Origin: Prevotella sp.
Lineage (GTDB): Bacteria; Bacteroidota; Bacteroidia; Bacteroidales; Muribaculaceae
DNA length: 43,817 bases
Assembly (NCBI GenBank): GCA_023666665.1
Contig: JAMPBN010000007.1
Coordinates: 1-43,817 of the forward strand
Direction of reading: 5' to 3'
Positions 18,065 through 27,114 of the stretch are shown here, piece by piece. The stretch's first letter is position 1, and each line of letters opens with the position of its first letter. Made by a program: the position numbers and the translations under genes. Under the pieces are notes generated by a model that did not search any database, had not been told where the DNA came from, and saw nothing but the letters and a program-made list of their open reading frames with translations.

Positions 18065-18681
18065 AACGGTGTATATAGCAGTCGTTTTGTCTGATAATAT
18101 GGCTCTGAATAATAATCGCTGAGAGGTACTGCAAGAATCTCGCGACCTGACCGACGCATCTCCTCGGTGAGGTCGCCGCCTTTAAGGCAAATAATTCCGT
18201 TGGGCAACTTGTTTTTATTTTTATGGCCTATAAGATGTTGCGACGCTTTAATCAGGTCGGGCAAGGTCATAACAGCGCGCGAAACCACGTAGTCAAACTT
18301 TTCGTGACATTCTCCGGAATCGCCGTGCTGAAATGTGACGTTTTTCAGCCCGATTGCGGAGGCTATGGTTTCGGCAACTTTGACCTTTTTGCCAATGCGG
18401 TCAATCAGGTGGAACGAGCATTCAGGCCAAAGTATTGCCAACGGTATTCCCGGGAATCCGCCTCCGCAGCCGAGGTCTATGAATCTCGTTGAGGCAACCG
18501 GGGTTATAAACTTCGATATGACCATTGAGTGCAACACGTGGTTCACGTAGAGGTTATCTATATCCTTGCGCGATATTACGTTGATTTTGGCATTCAGGTC
18601 ACTATACAGCGACTGCAACGCCTCAAGTTGAGAGCGTTGCAGTTCTGTAAGATTGGGATAGTACTTAAGTATTTCTTCCAT
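18061..18681 (-). CDS. rsmG: 16S rRNA (guanine(527)-N7)-methyltransferase
   Basis: The 206-aa protein has the RsmG (GidB) layout: an N-terminal helical part with NLYVNHVLHSMV, the SAM-binding motif FIDLGCGGGFPGIPLAI near residues 67-83, and the later FDYVVSRAVMTLPDLI. RsmG methylates G527 of 16S rRNA, and its loss gives low-level streptomycin resistance in other bacteria. The start overlaps the sulfatase stop as TAATG and its end overlaps the DMT-like gene by 4 nt. It is unusual that this housekeeping gene depends on the promoter of two secreted-protein genes, because no independent promoter was seen. Confidence 0.95.
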   Translation of the reverse strand: MEEILKYYPNLTELQRSQLEALQSLYSDLNAKINVISRKDIDNLYVNHVLHSMVISKFITPVASTRFIDLGCGGGFPGIPLAILWPECSFHLIDRIGKKVKVAETIASAIGLKNVTFQHGDSGECHEKFDYVVSRAVMTLPDLIKASQHLIGHKNKNKLPNGIICLKGGDLTEEMRRSGREILAVPLSDYYSEPYYQTKRLLYTPL

Positions 18682-20216
18682 TATTCGGGAATGGTAAGAT
18701 TGAAATCGCTAATGGGTTGGGTGTGTTCCTGATGAATGATGTCAACCAACTCGCGAACTATGTCGGGATAAGTTTCAGCGAGGTTATTGTCTTCGTGCAG
18801 GTCGGTTGCAAGGTCGTAGAGTTGACATACTCCGGCTTTGACCACGAGCTTCCAGTTGCCTTTGCGCACTCCGAGCATATTTGATTCGTGGAACTCCCAG
18901 TAGAGGTGGTCGTGGGCTATTTGTTCGCCTTCGCCGGTAAGGGTGGGGTAGATGGAGATGCCGTCAAACCAGTCGTTTTCGAGGTCTTTGTTGCGATAAC
19001 GTTCTTCGTAGTTTTCAATTCCGGCGATGTCGCAGAATGTTGCCATCAGGTCATAGAAAGCAAACTGATGGTCGGAGGTCTGTCCGGCGGCAATCTTTGC
19101 GGGCCAGCGCACTATGAACGGAATGCGGATACCGCCCTCGGTGGTTGAACGCTTGGTGCCGCGAAGCAGGCCGTCGCGGTTGAAGTAGTCGGGGTCAGCG
19201 CCGCCCTCTTCGTGAGGCCCGTTGTCGGAAGTGAAAATCAGCACGGTGTTTTCGGACAATCCTTTGGCTTCGAGTTTAGCCATAATCTGACCTACCATTT
19301 CATCAAGGCGGGTAATCATACCGGCGAATTGCGCGTGGGCTATCGGAGTGGCATTATATCGGTTGCCCGATTGTCCGGCAAAGGATTTTTCTTCACATTC
19401 GCAGAACTTGTCTTGATAAGCCTGAAGAATTGAGTCATTAGGTTGCAGAAGTTCGGCGTGGGGTAGGGTATATGTAAAAATTCCGAGGAATGGGGTGTCC
19501 TTGTCCTGTTTGTCGAGCCAGGCCATTGCCTTGTCGTGGATGAGGTCTGCCGAGTATTGGGCGCGGTTGTAATAGTCGCTGCCAAACATCGCGTGTTGCA
19601 CGTTCTGCTCCAGGGTTACACGGTGGGTTTCGGTATCGCCGGCCGATTTGCTGTACTCGTTGAGGAAGTTGGGATAGTAGAGGTGAGCCTGGAACTGGCA
19701 GATATATCCGTAGAACTCATCGATGCCGCGTTTTTCAGGTGTTGAAACCGAGCCTTCGTAGCCGCCGGCCCATTTGCCGAACATACCGGTGTTGTAGCCG
19801 TTGTCTTTGAAGATTTCAGGTATGATAACGTGGTCGGTTTTATAAGGTTCCTGTCCTACCGTGCCGTGGTCGGTCAGGCCATTATATTCGGGGAATACGC
19901 GGTCGGTACCTCTCCAATACTCTTTGTTGCCGCGTACGTGGGTATGGCCGGAGTGTTGACCGGTCATAAACGTTGCGCGTGAGGGTGCTGACACCGGGCT
20001 GCCCGCATATGCCTGGGTGAAGCGAATACCCTGAGTGGCGAGCGAGTCAATATTGGGGGTAGAGATGAGTTGCTGACCGTAGCAACCGAGGTCGCCGTAG
20101 CCCATATCGTCACACATTATATAGATGATATTGGGCTGATTGTTTTGTTGAGCTGCTGCGGGTGCTGCTGCGGCAGCTATTGCACCGAGAGTGCTGAAAA
20201 ATATTTTGCTGTTCAT
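18681..20216 (-). CDS. Secreted sulfatase, serine type (S1 family)
   Basis: The 511-aa protein begins with an Ala-rich signal peptide (FFSTLGAIAAAAAPAAAQ), followed by PNIIYIMCDDMGYGDLGCYG, the N-terminal metal-binding Asp pair of S1 sulfatases. The signature VSAPSRATFMTGQHSGH contains S76-x-P-S-R, so this is a Ser-type enzyme. Conversion of that Ser to formylglycine needs an anaerobic sulfatase-maturating enzyme (anSME), which is not in the window. VLIFTSDNGPHEEGG near residue 330 carries the later Asp/Asn metal ligands. The likely role is desulfation of host or dietary glycans in the periplasm or at the surface; the exact substrate cannot be told. It starts 3 nt after the GEVED gene and overlaps rsmG by 1 nt. 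Confidence 0.92.
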   Translation of the reverse strand: MNSKIFFSTLGAIAAAAAPAAAQQNNQPNIIYIMCDDMGYGDLGCYGQQLISTPNIDSLATQGIRFTQAYAGSPVSAPSRATFMTGQHSGHTHVRGNKEYWRGTDRVFPEYNGLTDHGTVGQEPYKTDHVIIPEIFKDNGYNTGMFGKWAGGYEGSVSTPEKRGIDEFYGYICQFQAHLYYPNFLNEYSKSAGDTETHRVTLEQNVQHAMFGSDYYNRAQYSADLIHDKAMAWLDKQDKDTPFLGIFTYTLPHAELLQPNDSILQAYQDKFCECEEKSFAGQSGNRYNATPIAHAQFAGMITRLDEMVGQIMAKLEAKGLSENTVLIFTSDNGPHEEGGADPDYFNRDGLLRGTKRSTTEGGIRIPFIVRWPAKIAAGQTSDHQFAFYDLMATFCDIAGIENYEERYRNKDLENDWFDGISIYPTLTGEGEQIAHDHLYWEFHESNMLGVRKGNWKLVVKAGVCQLYDLATDLHEDNNLAETYPDIVRELVDIIHQEHTQPISDFNLTIPE

Positions 20217-20219
20217 GGT

Positions 20220-22496
20220 TTAGAGTCTGATTTTTGCTGATACTACGCCATCGGCAGTTACTGCCTTGGCAATATAGATTCCTCCTGGAAGTTCGGAAAC
20301 GTTTAAGGTGTTGGCCTCGACAGCGCTTATACATTGGCCGCTGAGATTAAATACCATCAGGACTATGGCATCTGCGCCGATAACGGATACTTCGCCGTTG
20401 TTTGCTTCGATTACAGCATTGGTGTTAACTTTGTTGAGCAAGTCTAATGCAGATTGCGGCAGTTTTTCAGTGTTGACGGTAAAAACGGCCGTAAGAGTGC
20501 GGGGATGATTGGATGCGGCTACCTGATGCTCGGAGTCCAGGGAGCTGATGCGGTTGCCCTCGCCCCAGTAGAGGAACATAGCGTTACCGAGTTTGGTCGC
20601 GCTTGCAGTGTCGTTTTCCCACGTTGCCGTGCCGCGAGTTAAGTCGTTGACTTTTACGGTCGGATCGATAAGGGTGGTTGAAGGTTCTGCAACTTTGAGC
20701 AAGAGATCAATTGCTTGACCGCTTATATCGTCTTCGGCATCGTTGTGCCCGTTGTTGTTCAGACGCAGACGCAGACGTGTGCGGCCGAGGACTGCGTCAT
20801 CGGGTGCGCTAAGCGTAATATTTTGGAGATCTGTAATCTCTTGACTGTATTCAAATACGCCGTCGCGATTCCAGTCAACATACATTGTCATTGTGTAATC
20901 CTGAGCCAAGGCCTTGTTGGTTGCAATGGTCATCTGAGTATCAGTTCCGGGAGCGACGGTAGCGGCATCAGACGAGAGTATGATATATTTCTGAGGCTTG
21001 ACGGTTACGGTGGGTTCCATTAAACTTTGAGTGGCCATCGGATAACGGAAGTCATCTCCGATAGTTACTTGCGAAATCCAAGTGTCGCCGATTGAACCGC
21101 AAGGGATACGATAAATTTGATGATTCAGAGCGTAATTCTCGCGGGCTCTCACAAATGAATACCATTCTTGGCCGCCGAGAATCAAGCCGTTCCCCTCTGA
21201 GTCAACAAATTTGAAAGATGAATAGCCGTCGTTTGTTTCAACTTTGTAAGTTGTACCGTTGTTGATTGCTTCATTGGTCTTGGCGTTGACAATCTGAAAT
21301 GTGTTGTCGCCGATGAATTTCCACTGTCCGTTTGACGATCGGCGGCTATATTTTTGCCAAGTCATTTCATACGTGAGCGTTTCGCCGACCGAGTTCATTA
21401 TGAAGTAGTTAATTCCGGGAGTAAATGGGCGAGGCTCGTATAAATTTTCGGTTTCTATGAGAGTCCAGTATGAACCAACACTAGAGGTGCTTGTTGTCCA
21501 AGTGATTACATAGCTTGATGCACCATCTTTGTTCAGGCAACGTGCGCCTTCGCTCTCTTGATTGTATTTATCGCAGTCGGTCGACGACATCCAATAGCAA
21601 TCTTTATTATCGCCGGAAGTGGCAGCGGAAAGATGAACATAATATTCTACCGGAGTATCCGACATATGAACTCTCGAAGCGGAGTTGGGAGTCATATTGC
21701 AAGAACCGATATATTTGCCTGAGGCGGTGTTGCGGATATAGTAGCAGTTTTCGTTATCGGTAGGAATAAATTCCCAAAATACGCTGTTATAGGTCTGATA
21801 ATCGCCAACTGCAATAGAGCCGTCGGCCTGTTCGGTCATATAGTTTTGGGTATTGTTTTTCCACTTGATGGTGTAGAATTTGCTCGTGGTGGGGGTTACA
21901 ACCGGCGGCTCGGGTTCTTCCGTTTCGGTTGTTGACAATGTAATGCCCTCCAAGCCGAAGAAGCATCCATCATTTCGAGTTCCTTTTGTTACTGTAATTA
22001 CCAGTTCAAAAGGATTGCCGGGCGTCACCTCGGTTGCTGTGGGCGAATCCCATACTTTGCGTACTCCCGTAATACCGGCAGCAGGGTCAAGGTCGGTGTA
22101 ACTTGTGAGTAATTGCGAACCGGAGGTCACACTTACATTAAATTGGCGCACTTTGTTGTCATTTGACTGTTGGTCGCCACCACTGCCGTTAAGAGCATGG
22201 ACATCAAGACCGACGTTGTTAAACGACCATCCGTCAGGCAGACCGGAAATTGTGAAGTTATACACAATTGTCGGGTCACCACTGCCGTTAACATCGGCAC
22301 AGATAACGGTGTTGGTAACGTTTTTAATTGCGTGACTTAACGAAGTAAGCGAAGCCGTTACTCCGTCAATGTTGGCCGTGACGTTTACCGCTGATAAATC
22401 GGTACCCGTACGCTGAAAGCTGAGAGTCAACGGCTCAGATGCGTAAAGACCTGAAACGGCCAGCAGACTCAAGGCGGTTAATAGATTTTTTTTCAT
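20220..22496 (-). CDS. Secreted multidomain protein with GEVED domain and T9SS-type C-terminal tail
   Basis: The 758-aa protein has a signal peptide (MKKNLLTALSLLAVSGLYAS). A beta-rich region (about 20-190) and a Pro/Glu linker come first. Ricin-like or lectin-like segments with repeated Trp/Tyr (FYTIKWKNNTQNYMTEQ, YYIRNTASGKYIGSCN) follow. A GEVED-type domain near 545-640 carries MTMYVDWNRDGVFEYSQE. The end, IVLMVFNLSGQCIS to LPGGIYIAKAVTADG and KIRL, has the pattern of type IX secretion sorting domains (FNLSGQ, GGIYI, basic end). It is probably a surface-exposed binding protein. It heads an operon with the sulfatase (3-nt gap), suggesting a shared sulfated-glycan target, which is inference. 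No catalytic motif was recognised. Confidence 0.75.
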   Translation of the reverse strand: MKKNLLTALSLLAVSGLYASEPLTLSFQRTGTDLSAVNVTANIDGVTASLTSLSHAIKNVTNTVICADVNGSGDPTIVYNFTISGLPDGWSFNNVGLDVHALNGSGGDQQSNDNKVRQFNVSVTSGSQLLTSYTDLDPAAGITGVRKVWDSPTATEVTPGNPFELVITVTKGTRNDGCFFGLEGITLSTTETEEPEPPVVTPTTSKFYTIKWKNNTQNYMTEQADGSIAVGDYQTYNSVFWEFIPTDNENCYYIRNTASGKYIGSCNMTPNSASRVHMSDTPVEYYVHLSAATSGDNKDCYWMSSTDCDKYNQESEGARCLNKDGASSYVITWTTSTSSVGSYWTLIETENLYEPRPFTPGINYFIMNSVGETLTYEMTWQKYSRRSSNGQWKFIGDNTFQIVNAKTNEAINNGTTYKVETNDGYSSFKFVDSEGNGLILGGQEWYSFVRARENYALNHQIYRIPCGSIGDTWISQVTIGDDFRYPMATQSLMEPTVTVKPQKYIILSSDAATVAPGTDTQMTIATNKALAQDYTMTMYVDWNRDGVFEYSQEITDLQNITLSAPDDAVLGRTRLRLRLNNNGHNDAEDDISGQAIDLLLKVAEPSTTLIDPTVKVNDLTRGTATWENDTASATKLGNAMFLYWGEGNRISSLDSEHQVAASNHPRTLTAVFTVNTEKLPQSALDLLNKVNTNAVIEANNGEVSVIGADAIVLMVFNLSGQCISAVEANTLNVSELPGGIYIAKAVTADGVVSAKIRL

Positions 22497-22524
22497 GGAA
22501 TGATTGGTATAGTAAATCTCGTTG

Positions 22525-22555
22525 CAAAAGTACGAATTATTTTCGATTTATGCAA
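22525..22555 (-). promoter_or_regulatory. Promoter of the GEVED-sulfatase-rsmG operon
   Basis: On the minus strand TTG (22555-22553), a 20-nt spacer and TACTTTTG (22532-22525) form a Bacteroidetes promoter. It lies 28 nt before the ATG at 22496, giving a leader of about 20-24 nt. Confidence 0.7.
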
Positions 22556-22558
22556 TTG

Positions 22559-22589
22559 TTGGTTTATATGGAATTTTTGACTAAATTTG
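22559..22589 (+). promoter_or_regulatory. Promoter of the GltD-like gene
   Basis: TTG (22559-22561), a 20-nt spacer and TAAATTTG (22582-22589) form a promoter 29 nt before ATG 22619. It supports that start over the longer reading frame. Its -33 element lies 3 bp from the -33 element of the divergent promoter. Confidence 0.7.
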
Positions 22590-22618
22590 CGGCTATATTT
22601 ACCAATCGAGATAACGTA

Positions 22619-23953
22619 ATGACCTTAGATAATCAAGAAACCGCCATTTTTACAATGGCCGACGCCATTAATGAGGCAAAGAGATGTCTGCACTGCAAGG
22701 TGCCTCAATGCCGTAAGGGGTGCCCGGTAGAAAATAACATTCCCGAGTGGATTCACGAGCTTTCAATGGGCAATATCGGCAATGCGATGAGGATAATAAA
22801 CACCCGCAGTAATCTGCCGGCTGTTTGTGGCAGGGTCTGCGCCCACGAGCGCCAGTGTGAGGGGCATTGCGTGTTGGGCAAAAAGGGCCAACATATAAAT
22901 ATTGGCCAACTTGAACGCTTTATCGCCGACTTCGACACTGAGATGCATCTCAGCCGCAACCCGATTGAGCGGAGAAGCAACGGCCGTGTCGCCGTTATTG
23001 GCAGCGGCCCCTCGGGCCTGACTGTTGCCGGCGAACTTGCCCGCAAAGGTTTTACAGTAGAAATATTTGAGATGGAGAAGAGCGCCGGAGGAGTATTGAA
23101 ATTCGGTATTCCCGAATATCGGCTTCCCAAGTCGGTGGTTAACAGTGAGATTGAAAAGATTGAGCAACTCGGCGTAAAAATCAATCTTGGAGTCACCATC
23201 GGACTTGATTATACCATTGACGACTTGTTCTGCCAGAGGTTCGATGCCATTTATATCGGCACGGGTACCGGTCGACCCAAAGCCTTGCCTATAAAAGGCA
23301 TAGAGAGTGATTGTGCAGTACAGGCCATTCATTTTCTGCGTCGGGTAGGGCTATACAACGCCGGGCTTATTGACCGAAAGGAAATTCCGGTAGAGGAGGG
23401 CAATGTGGTGTTTGTTATCGGTTGTGGAAACACCGCGATGGATGCTGCAAGAACTGCCTTGCGGTTCGGCGCTTCGGAAGTCAACGTGGTTTACCACCGC
23501 TCAATCGAAAATATGACTGCATTGAAAGCGGAATATGACGATGCGGTCAGCGAGGGCGTCGGCTTTATGTGGAATTCTTCCATCACCGCCATACTCCCCA
23601 ATCAGGAAAAGCGTTATTCCATAGTTATTGAAACCGCCGACGGCTTTACCAACAAGATTGCCGACCGCATAATAATGGCTGTGGGCAGTCGCCCGGCAAG
23701 TCGCATCGTTTCCACTACCGAGGGAATTGAAGTCGACGAGAAAGGCTACGTGGTAATGCGCGAATATCCGTTTGGTATGACTACCCGCAAGGGGGTATTT
23801 GCCGGCGGCGACGTGAGCGGCAATCAGGCCACGGTGGTTCACGCTATGGCTAACGCACGTGCGGTTGCCGAAAGCATTGCTTCATACGTTGATGCGGTGG
23901 CGCTGCTACGCGCTGTTGACTCAGACACGCAGCTGCCAAAAAGCGACTGCTGA
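22619..23953 (+). CDS. GltD-like NAD(P)H-dependent oxidoreductase (glutamate synthase small-subunit family)
   Basis: From ATG 22619 the product is 444 aa, the usual length for GltD-type flavoproteins. The N-terminal CLHCKVPQCRKGCPV and CGRVCAHERQCEGHC carry the cysteines of two Fe-S clusters. VAVIGSGPSGLTVAGELARK binds FAD, VVFVIGCGNTAMDAARTALR binds NAD(P)H, and GVFAGGDVSGNQATVVHAMA is the C-terminal FAD contact. GltD feeds electrons to the GltB glutamate synthase subunit; relatives include NfnB and dihydropyrimidine dehydrogenase subunits. No GltB, NfnA or dehydrogenase partner lies next to it, so the electron acceptor is unknown and I give no symbol. The upstream reading frame to 22439 crosses the promoter and is rejected. 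The 3' end overlaps the convergent methyltransferase gene by 33 bp. Confidence 0.85.
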   Translation: MTLDNQETAIFTMADAINEAKRCLHCKVPQCRKGCPVENNIPEWIHELSMGNIGNAMRIINTRSNLPAVCGRVCAHERQCEGHCVLGKKGQHINIGQLERFIADFDTEMHLSRNPIERRSNGRVAVIGSGPSGLTVAGELARKGFTVEIFEMEKSAGGVLKFGIPEYRLPKSVVNSEIEKIEQLGVKINLGVTIGLDYTIDDLFCQRFDAIYIGTGTGRPKALPIKGIESDCAVQAIHFLRRVGLYNAGLIDRKEIPVEEGNVVFVIGCGNTAMDAARTALRFGASEVNVVYHRSIENMTALKAEYDDAVSEGVGFMWNSSITAILPNQEKRYSIVIETADGFTNKIADRIIMAVGSRPASRIVSTTEGIEVDEKGYVVMREYPFGMTTRKGVFAGGDVSGNQATVVHAMANARAVAESIASYVDAVALLRAVDSDTQLPKSDC

Positions 23954-24706
23954 TGCTGCGGCAACGTTGAGCGAGTCTACTCCGTGAGCCATCGGAATGC
24001 GCGCAACGTAATCTGTTGAGGCGATTACATTTTTTGCGAGGCCGTCGCCCTCAGTGCCGAGAATTATGGCCAAGCGCGGTTCAGCGCAAAGCTGAGGGTC
24101 GTCAATCGAAACAGACTTTTCCGTCAATGCCATAGCAACGGTTTTGAAGCCAAATTCGCGAACTGCGTTTACATCTGAAATCCAAGTCCACGGAACGAGA
24201 AATACCGACCCCATACTCACTCTTACCGCACGTCGGTTGAGCGGGTCACACGATGTGGGTGTAAGTAACACCGCTTCGATGCCCAAGGCGGCGGCTGAAC
24301 GGAAAATTGCACCAATGTTGGTTGTGTCAACAACTCCGTCAATGATGGCAATTCGCCGGGTGTCTTTTATTATTTCACCAAGTCCCGGCATTGGTTTGCG
24401 ACGCATGGCGCAGAGAACTCCACGCGTCAACTTATAGCCGGTAAGGGCTTGAAGCAATTCGCGGCTTCCGGTATAAACGTTGGGGCACATGTCAACAAAT
24501 TCGGCAGCGTCGCCGCTGAGATGCCGCTCCTCACAGAGCATTGAAACCGGCTCAAAGCCCGCATTCAACGCCACTCTGATTACCTTGGGACTTTCAGCGA
24601 TAAAAAGTCCGGCAGCGGGATTCAACCGCGAACGAAGTTGCGCCTCCGTCAGTGAGACGTAAGGCGCAAGTTCGGGTTGGTTAATATCGGTAATATGTTG
24701 AATCAC
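23921..24706 (-). CDS. TrmH/SpoU-family RNA 2'-O-methyltransferase
   Basis: The 261-aa protein has an N-terminal substrate-binding part ([16 protein letters not shown]) and a C-terminal SPOUT domain. All three motifs are present: [29 protein letters not shown] and [19 protein letters not shown], which form the SAM-binding trefoil knot. It should 2'-O-methylate a ribose in rRNA or tRNA; the exact nucleotide cannot be told. It overlaps fumarase by 4 nt (ATGA) at its start, and its 3' end overlaps the GltD-like gene by 33 bp. It is the last gene of the long minus-strand run. Confidence 0.9.
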   Translation of the reverse strand: MIQHITDINQPELAPYVSLTEAQLRSRLNPAAGLFIAESPKVIRVALNAGFEPVSMLCEERHLSGDAAEFVDMCPNVYTGSRELLQALTGYKLTRGVLCAMRRKPMPGLGEIIKDTRRIAIIDGVVDTTNIGAIFRSAAALGIEAVLLTPTSCDPLNRRAVRVSMGSVFLVPWTWISDVNAVREFGFKTVAMALTEKSVSIDDPQLCAEPRLAIILGTEGDGLAKNVIASTDYVARIPMAHGVDSLNVAAASAVAFWQLRV

Positions 24707-26349
24707 TTGTTAAGTCCGCAAGCAGCGCATTTTGCCTGAATTTCGGTGAAGAAGTCATTACCCTTGTCGTCAACAAGAATGAAAGCGGGGAAGTCTTCAA
24801 CTTCGATTTTCCAGATTGCCTCCATACCCAATTCAGGATATTCGAGCAGCTCGACTTTCTTGATTGAGTTGGCGGCAAGTACTGCAGCCGGGCCGCCGAT
24901 AGAGCCGAGGTAGAAGCCGCCGTGTTTATGGCAGGCGTCGGTTACTTGTTTTGAGCGGTTGCCCTTTGCAATCATAATCATAGAGCCTCCGGCGGCCTGG
25001 AATTGGTCGACATACGGATCCATACGGCCGGCAGTTGTAGGGCCGAAGGAGCCGCTGGCCATACCCTTAGGAGTTTTGGCCGGTCCGGCATAGTAGATAG
25101 GATGATTTTTGAGATATTCAGGCATAGGTTCGCCCTTGTCGAGGCGCTCTTTAATCTTGGCGTGAGCAATATCACGGCCAACTATGATTGTGCCTTTCAA
25201 GCTCAGGCGTGTGCTTACGGGATATTTGGTCAGTTCGGCAAGCACTTCATTCATCGGGCGGTCGAGGTCAATTTTAACTACCGTGCCTTCGCCGGCCTTG
25301 CGCATATCTTCGGGAATCAGTTCGCCGGGATTGGAGTCAAGTTTTTCAATCCAAATTCCCTCTTTGTTGATTTTAGCTTTGATGTTGCGGTCGGCCGAGC
25401 AGCTTACGCCCATACCGATGGGGCAGGAAGCACCGTGGCGAGGCAGACGAATCACGCGGATGTCGTGAGCAAAATATTTGCCGCCAAACTGTGCGCCAAG
25501 ACCGATTTTGCGCGAGGCTTCGAGCAGTTCCTTTTCAAGCTCGACGTCGCGGAATGCGTGGCCGAGTTCATTGCCGTGGGTGGGCAGTTCATCGAGATAT
25601 TTCACCGATGCTTTTTTTACCACTTCAAGATTCTTTTCGGCCGATGTACCGCCGATTACGAAAGCGATGTGGTATGGAGGACAGGCTGCAGTGCCAAGCG
25701 TCTTCATTTTCTCAACGAGGAACGGTACGAGAGTCTTGGGGTTAATTATTGCCTTGGTTTCCTGATAGAGATATGTTTTATTAGCAGAGCCGCCACCTTT
25801 GGCAACGAACAGGAATTTGTATTCGTCACCCTCCGTAGCGTGGATGTCAATCTGCGCGGGGAGGTTGCAGCCGGTGTTAACCTCGTCATACATATTGAGC
25901 GGGGCATTCTGCGAATAGCGCAGATTGTCTTCGGTATAGGTTTGATAAACGCCGAGACTGATTTTCTCCTCGTCGTTGGATCCGGTCCATACCTGCTGGC
26001 CCTTTTCGGCGTGGCAAATTGCGGTGCCGGTGTCCTGGCAGAAAGGCAGCTGGCCCTTGGAGGCGATTTCGGCGTTGCGCAGCATTGTGAGTGCTACGAA
26101 CTTGTCATTATCAGAAGCTTCGGGATCATGGAGAATTTTGGCAACCATCTCGTTGTGGGCGCGGCGGAGCATAAACGCATTGTCGTGGGTGGCGCGACGA
26201 GTCAGAACCGTCAGAGCTTCCGGATCGACAACGAGCATTTCGTGGCCGTTCCAGATTTCGGTCCAGACGTAGTCCGAGGTCAGCAGATAATATTCCGTCT
26301 TGTCGGGACCAAGCGGAAACATTTCCTGATATTTAAAGGGTTTGGTCAT
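24703..26349 (-). CDS. Fumarate hydratase, class I (iron-sulfur)
   Basis: The 548-aa protein is the single-chain class I fumarase that interconverts fumarate and malate using a [4Fe-4S] cluster. Candidate cluster cysteines are in [21 protein letters not shown] and [26 protein letters not shown] and [20 protein letters not shown] are conserved in the C-terminal beta half. In Bacteroidales it works in the reductive branch that makes succinate. The length is normal for the FumA/FumB type. It overlaps the trmH-like gene by 4 nt and lies 18 nt after the beta-barrel gene, so these are probably co-transcribed. A long open frame on the opposite strand is a codon-bias shadow. Confidence 0.95.
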   Translation of the reverse strand: MTKPFKYQEMFPLGPDKTEYYLLTSDYVWTEIWNGHEMLVVDPEALTVLTRRATHDNAFMLRRAHNEMVAKILHDPEASDNDKFVALTMLRNAEIASKGQLPFCQDTGTAICHAEKGQQVWTGSNDEEKISLGVYQTYTEDNLRYSQNAPLNMYDEVNTGCNLPAQIDIHATEGDEYKFLFVAKGGGSANKTYLYQETKAIINPKTLVPFLVEKMKTLGTAACPPYHIAFVIGGTSAEKNLEVVKKASVKYLDELPTHGNELGHAFRDVELEKELLEASRKIGLGAQFGGKYFAHDIRVIRLPRHGASCPIGMGVSCSADRNIKAKINKEGIWIEKLDSNPGELIPEDMRKAGEGTVVKIDLDRPMNEVLAELTKYPVSTRLSLKGTIIVGRDIAHAKIKERLDKGEPMPEYLKNHPIYYAGPAKTPKGMASGSFGPTTAGRMDPYVDQFQAAGGSMIMIAKGNRSKQVTDACHKHGGFYLGSIGGPAAVLAANSIKKVELLEYPELGMEAIWKIEVEDFPAFILVDDKGNDFFTEIQAKCAACGLNK

Positions 26350-26367
26350 GAGATTTATTGTTAAGGT

Positions 26368-27072
26368 TTAGAAATTATATCCAATTGAAAATTGCCATTC
26401 GTGGCTGTGTGCTTTGCTGAGAACTTTTTTACTCAAAGCAAGATTTCGTGCACCAATCAGGTAGTGGACACCGATATAATAATGCTTGGCGAACATAAGC
26501 CCGACACCGAAGTCAAAACCCCAGTCTATATTGAAATAGCGAGAGTCCTCACCGTAGCCGAATGCGGTGGTCTTGATAGTCATTGGCTCCATAATTTCTT
26601 CATGGCCCACTTCTGTTGTCGTGGTTTTGTCGCGACCGCCAAGTCCAAGAGAAATATACGGACCAAAGTCAAACTGAAAAGTGACGAATTTCACCGGGAT
26701 ACGATATGACATCAATACCGGGATTTGAAACCAGTTGGTATATACCTCACCCCTTGTCATAGCAACAATATCGCGGTCATTGGCCACGAATTGATATTGC
26801 ATATCATACTCATTGTGGCGATAATCGTAGTAAAAACCGGGGGTAAGGTAAAAATTATGCTTTATGGGAATATCTACTATAGCACCGATAGTGAAACCTT
26901 CCTTCCAATGAGGGGTGTGGCTTAAAGTAAGGCCAGGGGTTATGCGAGTTTCAGAAATGTTTGAGGTATTGACCCCGACACGGATGCCGACTTGAACCGG
27001 TGCCGGTGATTCTGCAACGGCAATAATTGGAAGGGCTGCAACGAGAGCAGCAAGCAGATGTTTCAGTTTCAT
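26368..27072 (-). CDS. Outer membrane beta-barrel protein (PorT/OMP_b-brl-like)
   Basis: From ATG 27072 the product is 234 aa with a signal peptide (MKLKHLLAALVAALPIIAVAES). It continues with alternating hydrophobic and polar strands ending in aromatics (VGIRVGVNTSN, FYLTPGFYYDYR, VTFQFDFGPYISLGLGG) and closes with WQFSIGYNF. The terminal Phe is typical of BAM substrates. It fits the small 8- to 10-stranded barrels common in Bacteroidetes; no specific function can be given. An in-frame ATG at 27099 would add 9 residues, but they precede the signal peptide. It lies 18 nt upstream of fumarase. Confidence 0.8.
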   Translation of the reverse strand: MKLKHLLAALVAALPIIAVAESPAPVQVGIRVGVNTSNISETRITPGLTLSHTPHWKEGFTIGAIVDIPIKHNFYLTPGFYYDYRHNEYDMQYQFVANDRDIVAMTRGEVYTNWFQIPVLMSYRIPVKFVTFQFDFGPYISLGLGGRDKTTTTEVGHEEIMEPMTIKTTAFGYGEDSRYFNIDWGFDFGVGLMFAKHYYIGVHYLIGARNLALSKKVLSKAHSHEWQFSIGYNF

Positions 27073-27076
27073 AGTG

Positions 27077-27109
27077 CAAAAATATAAAAATTTATGCACT
27101 CTACAAAAA
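27077..27109 (-). promoter_or_regulatory. Promoter adjoining the beta-barrel gene start
   Basis: On the minus strand TTTTTG (27109-27104), a 19-nt spacer and TATTTTTG (27084-27077) have consensus form and spacing. The -7 box ends 4 nt before ATG 27072, so the transcript would start at about the ATG. The upstream TATTTTTG (27111-27104) could also serve as a -7 box with a longer leader. Confidence 0.5.
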
Positions 27110-27114
27110 TAAAT

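Noticed and set aside
25003-26364. 453-codon open frame on the strand opposite fumarase
   Set aside because: It lies wholly antisense to a well-conserved enzyme, has low-complexity Phe/Val/Gly-rich sequence, and matches no family. It is a codon-bias shadow.
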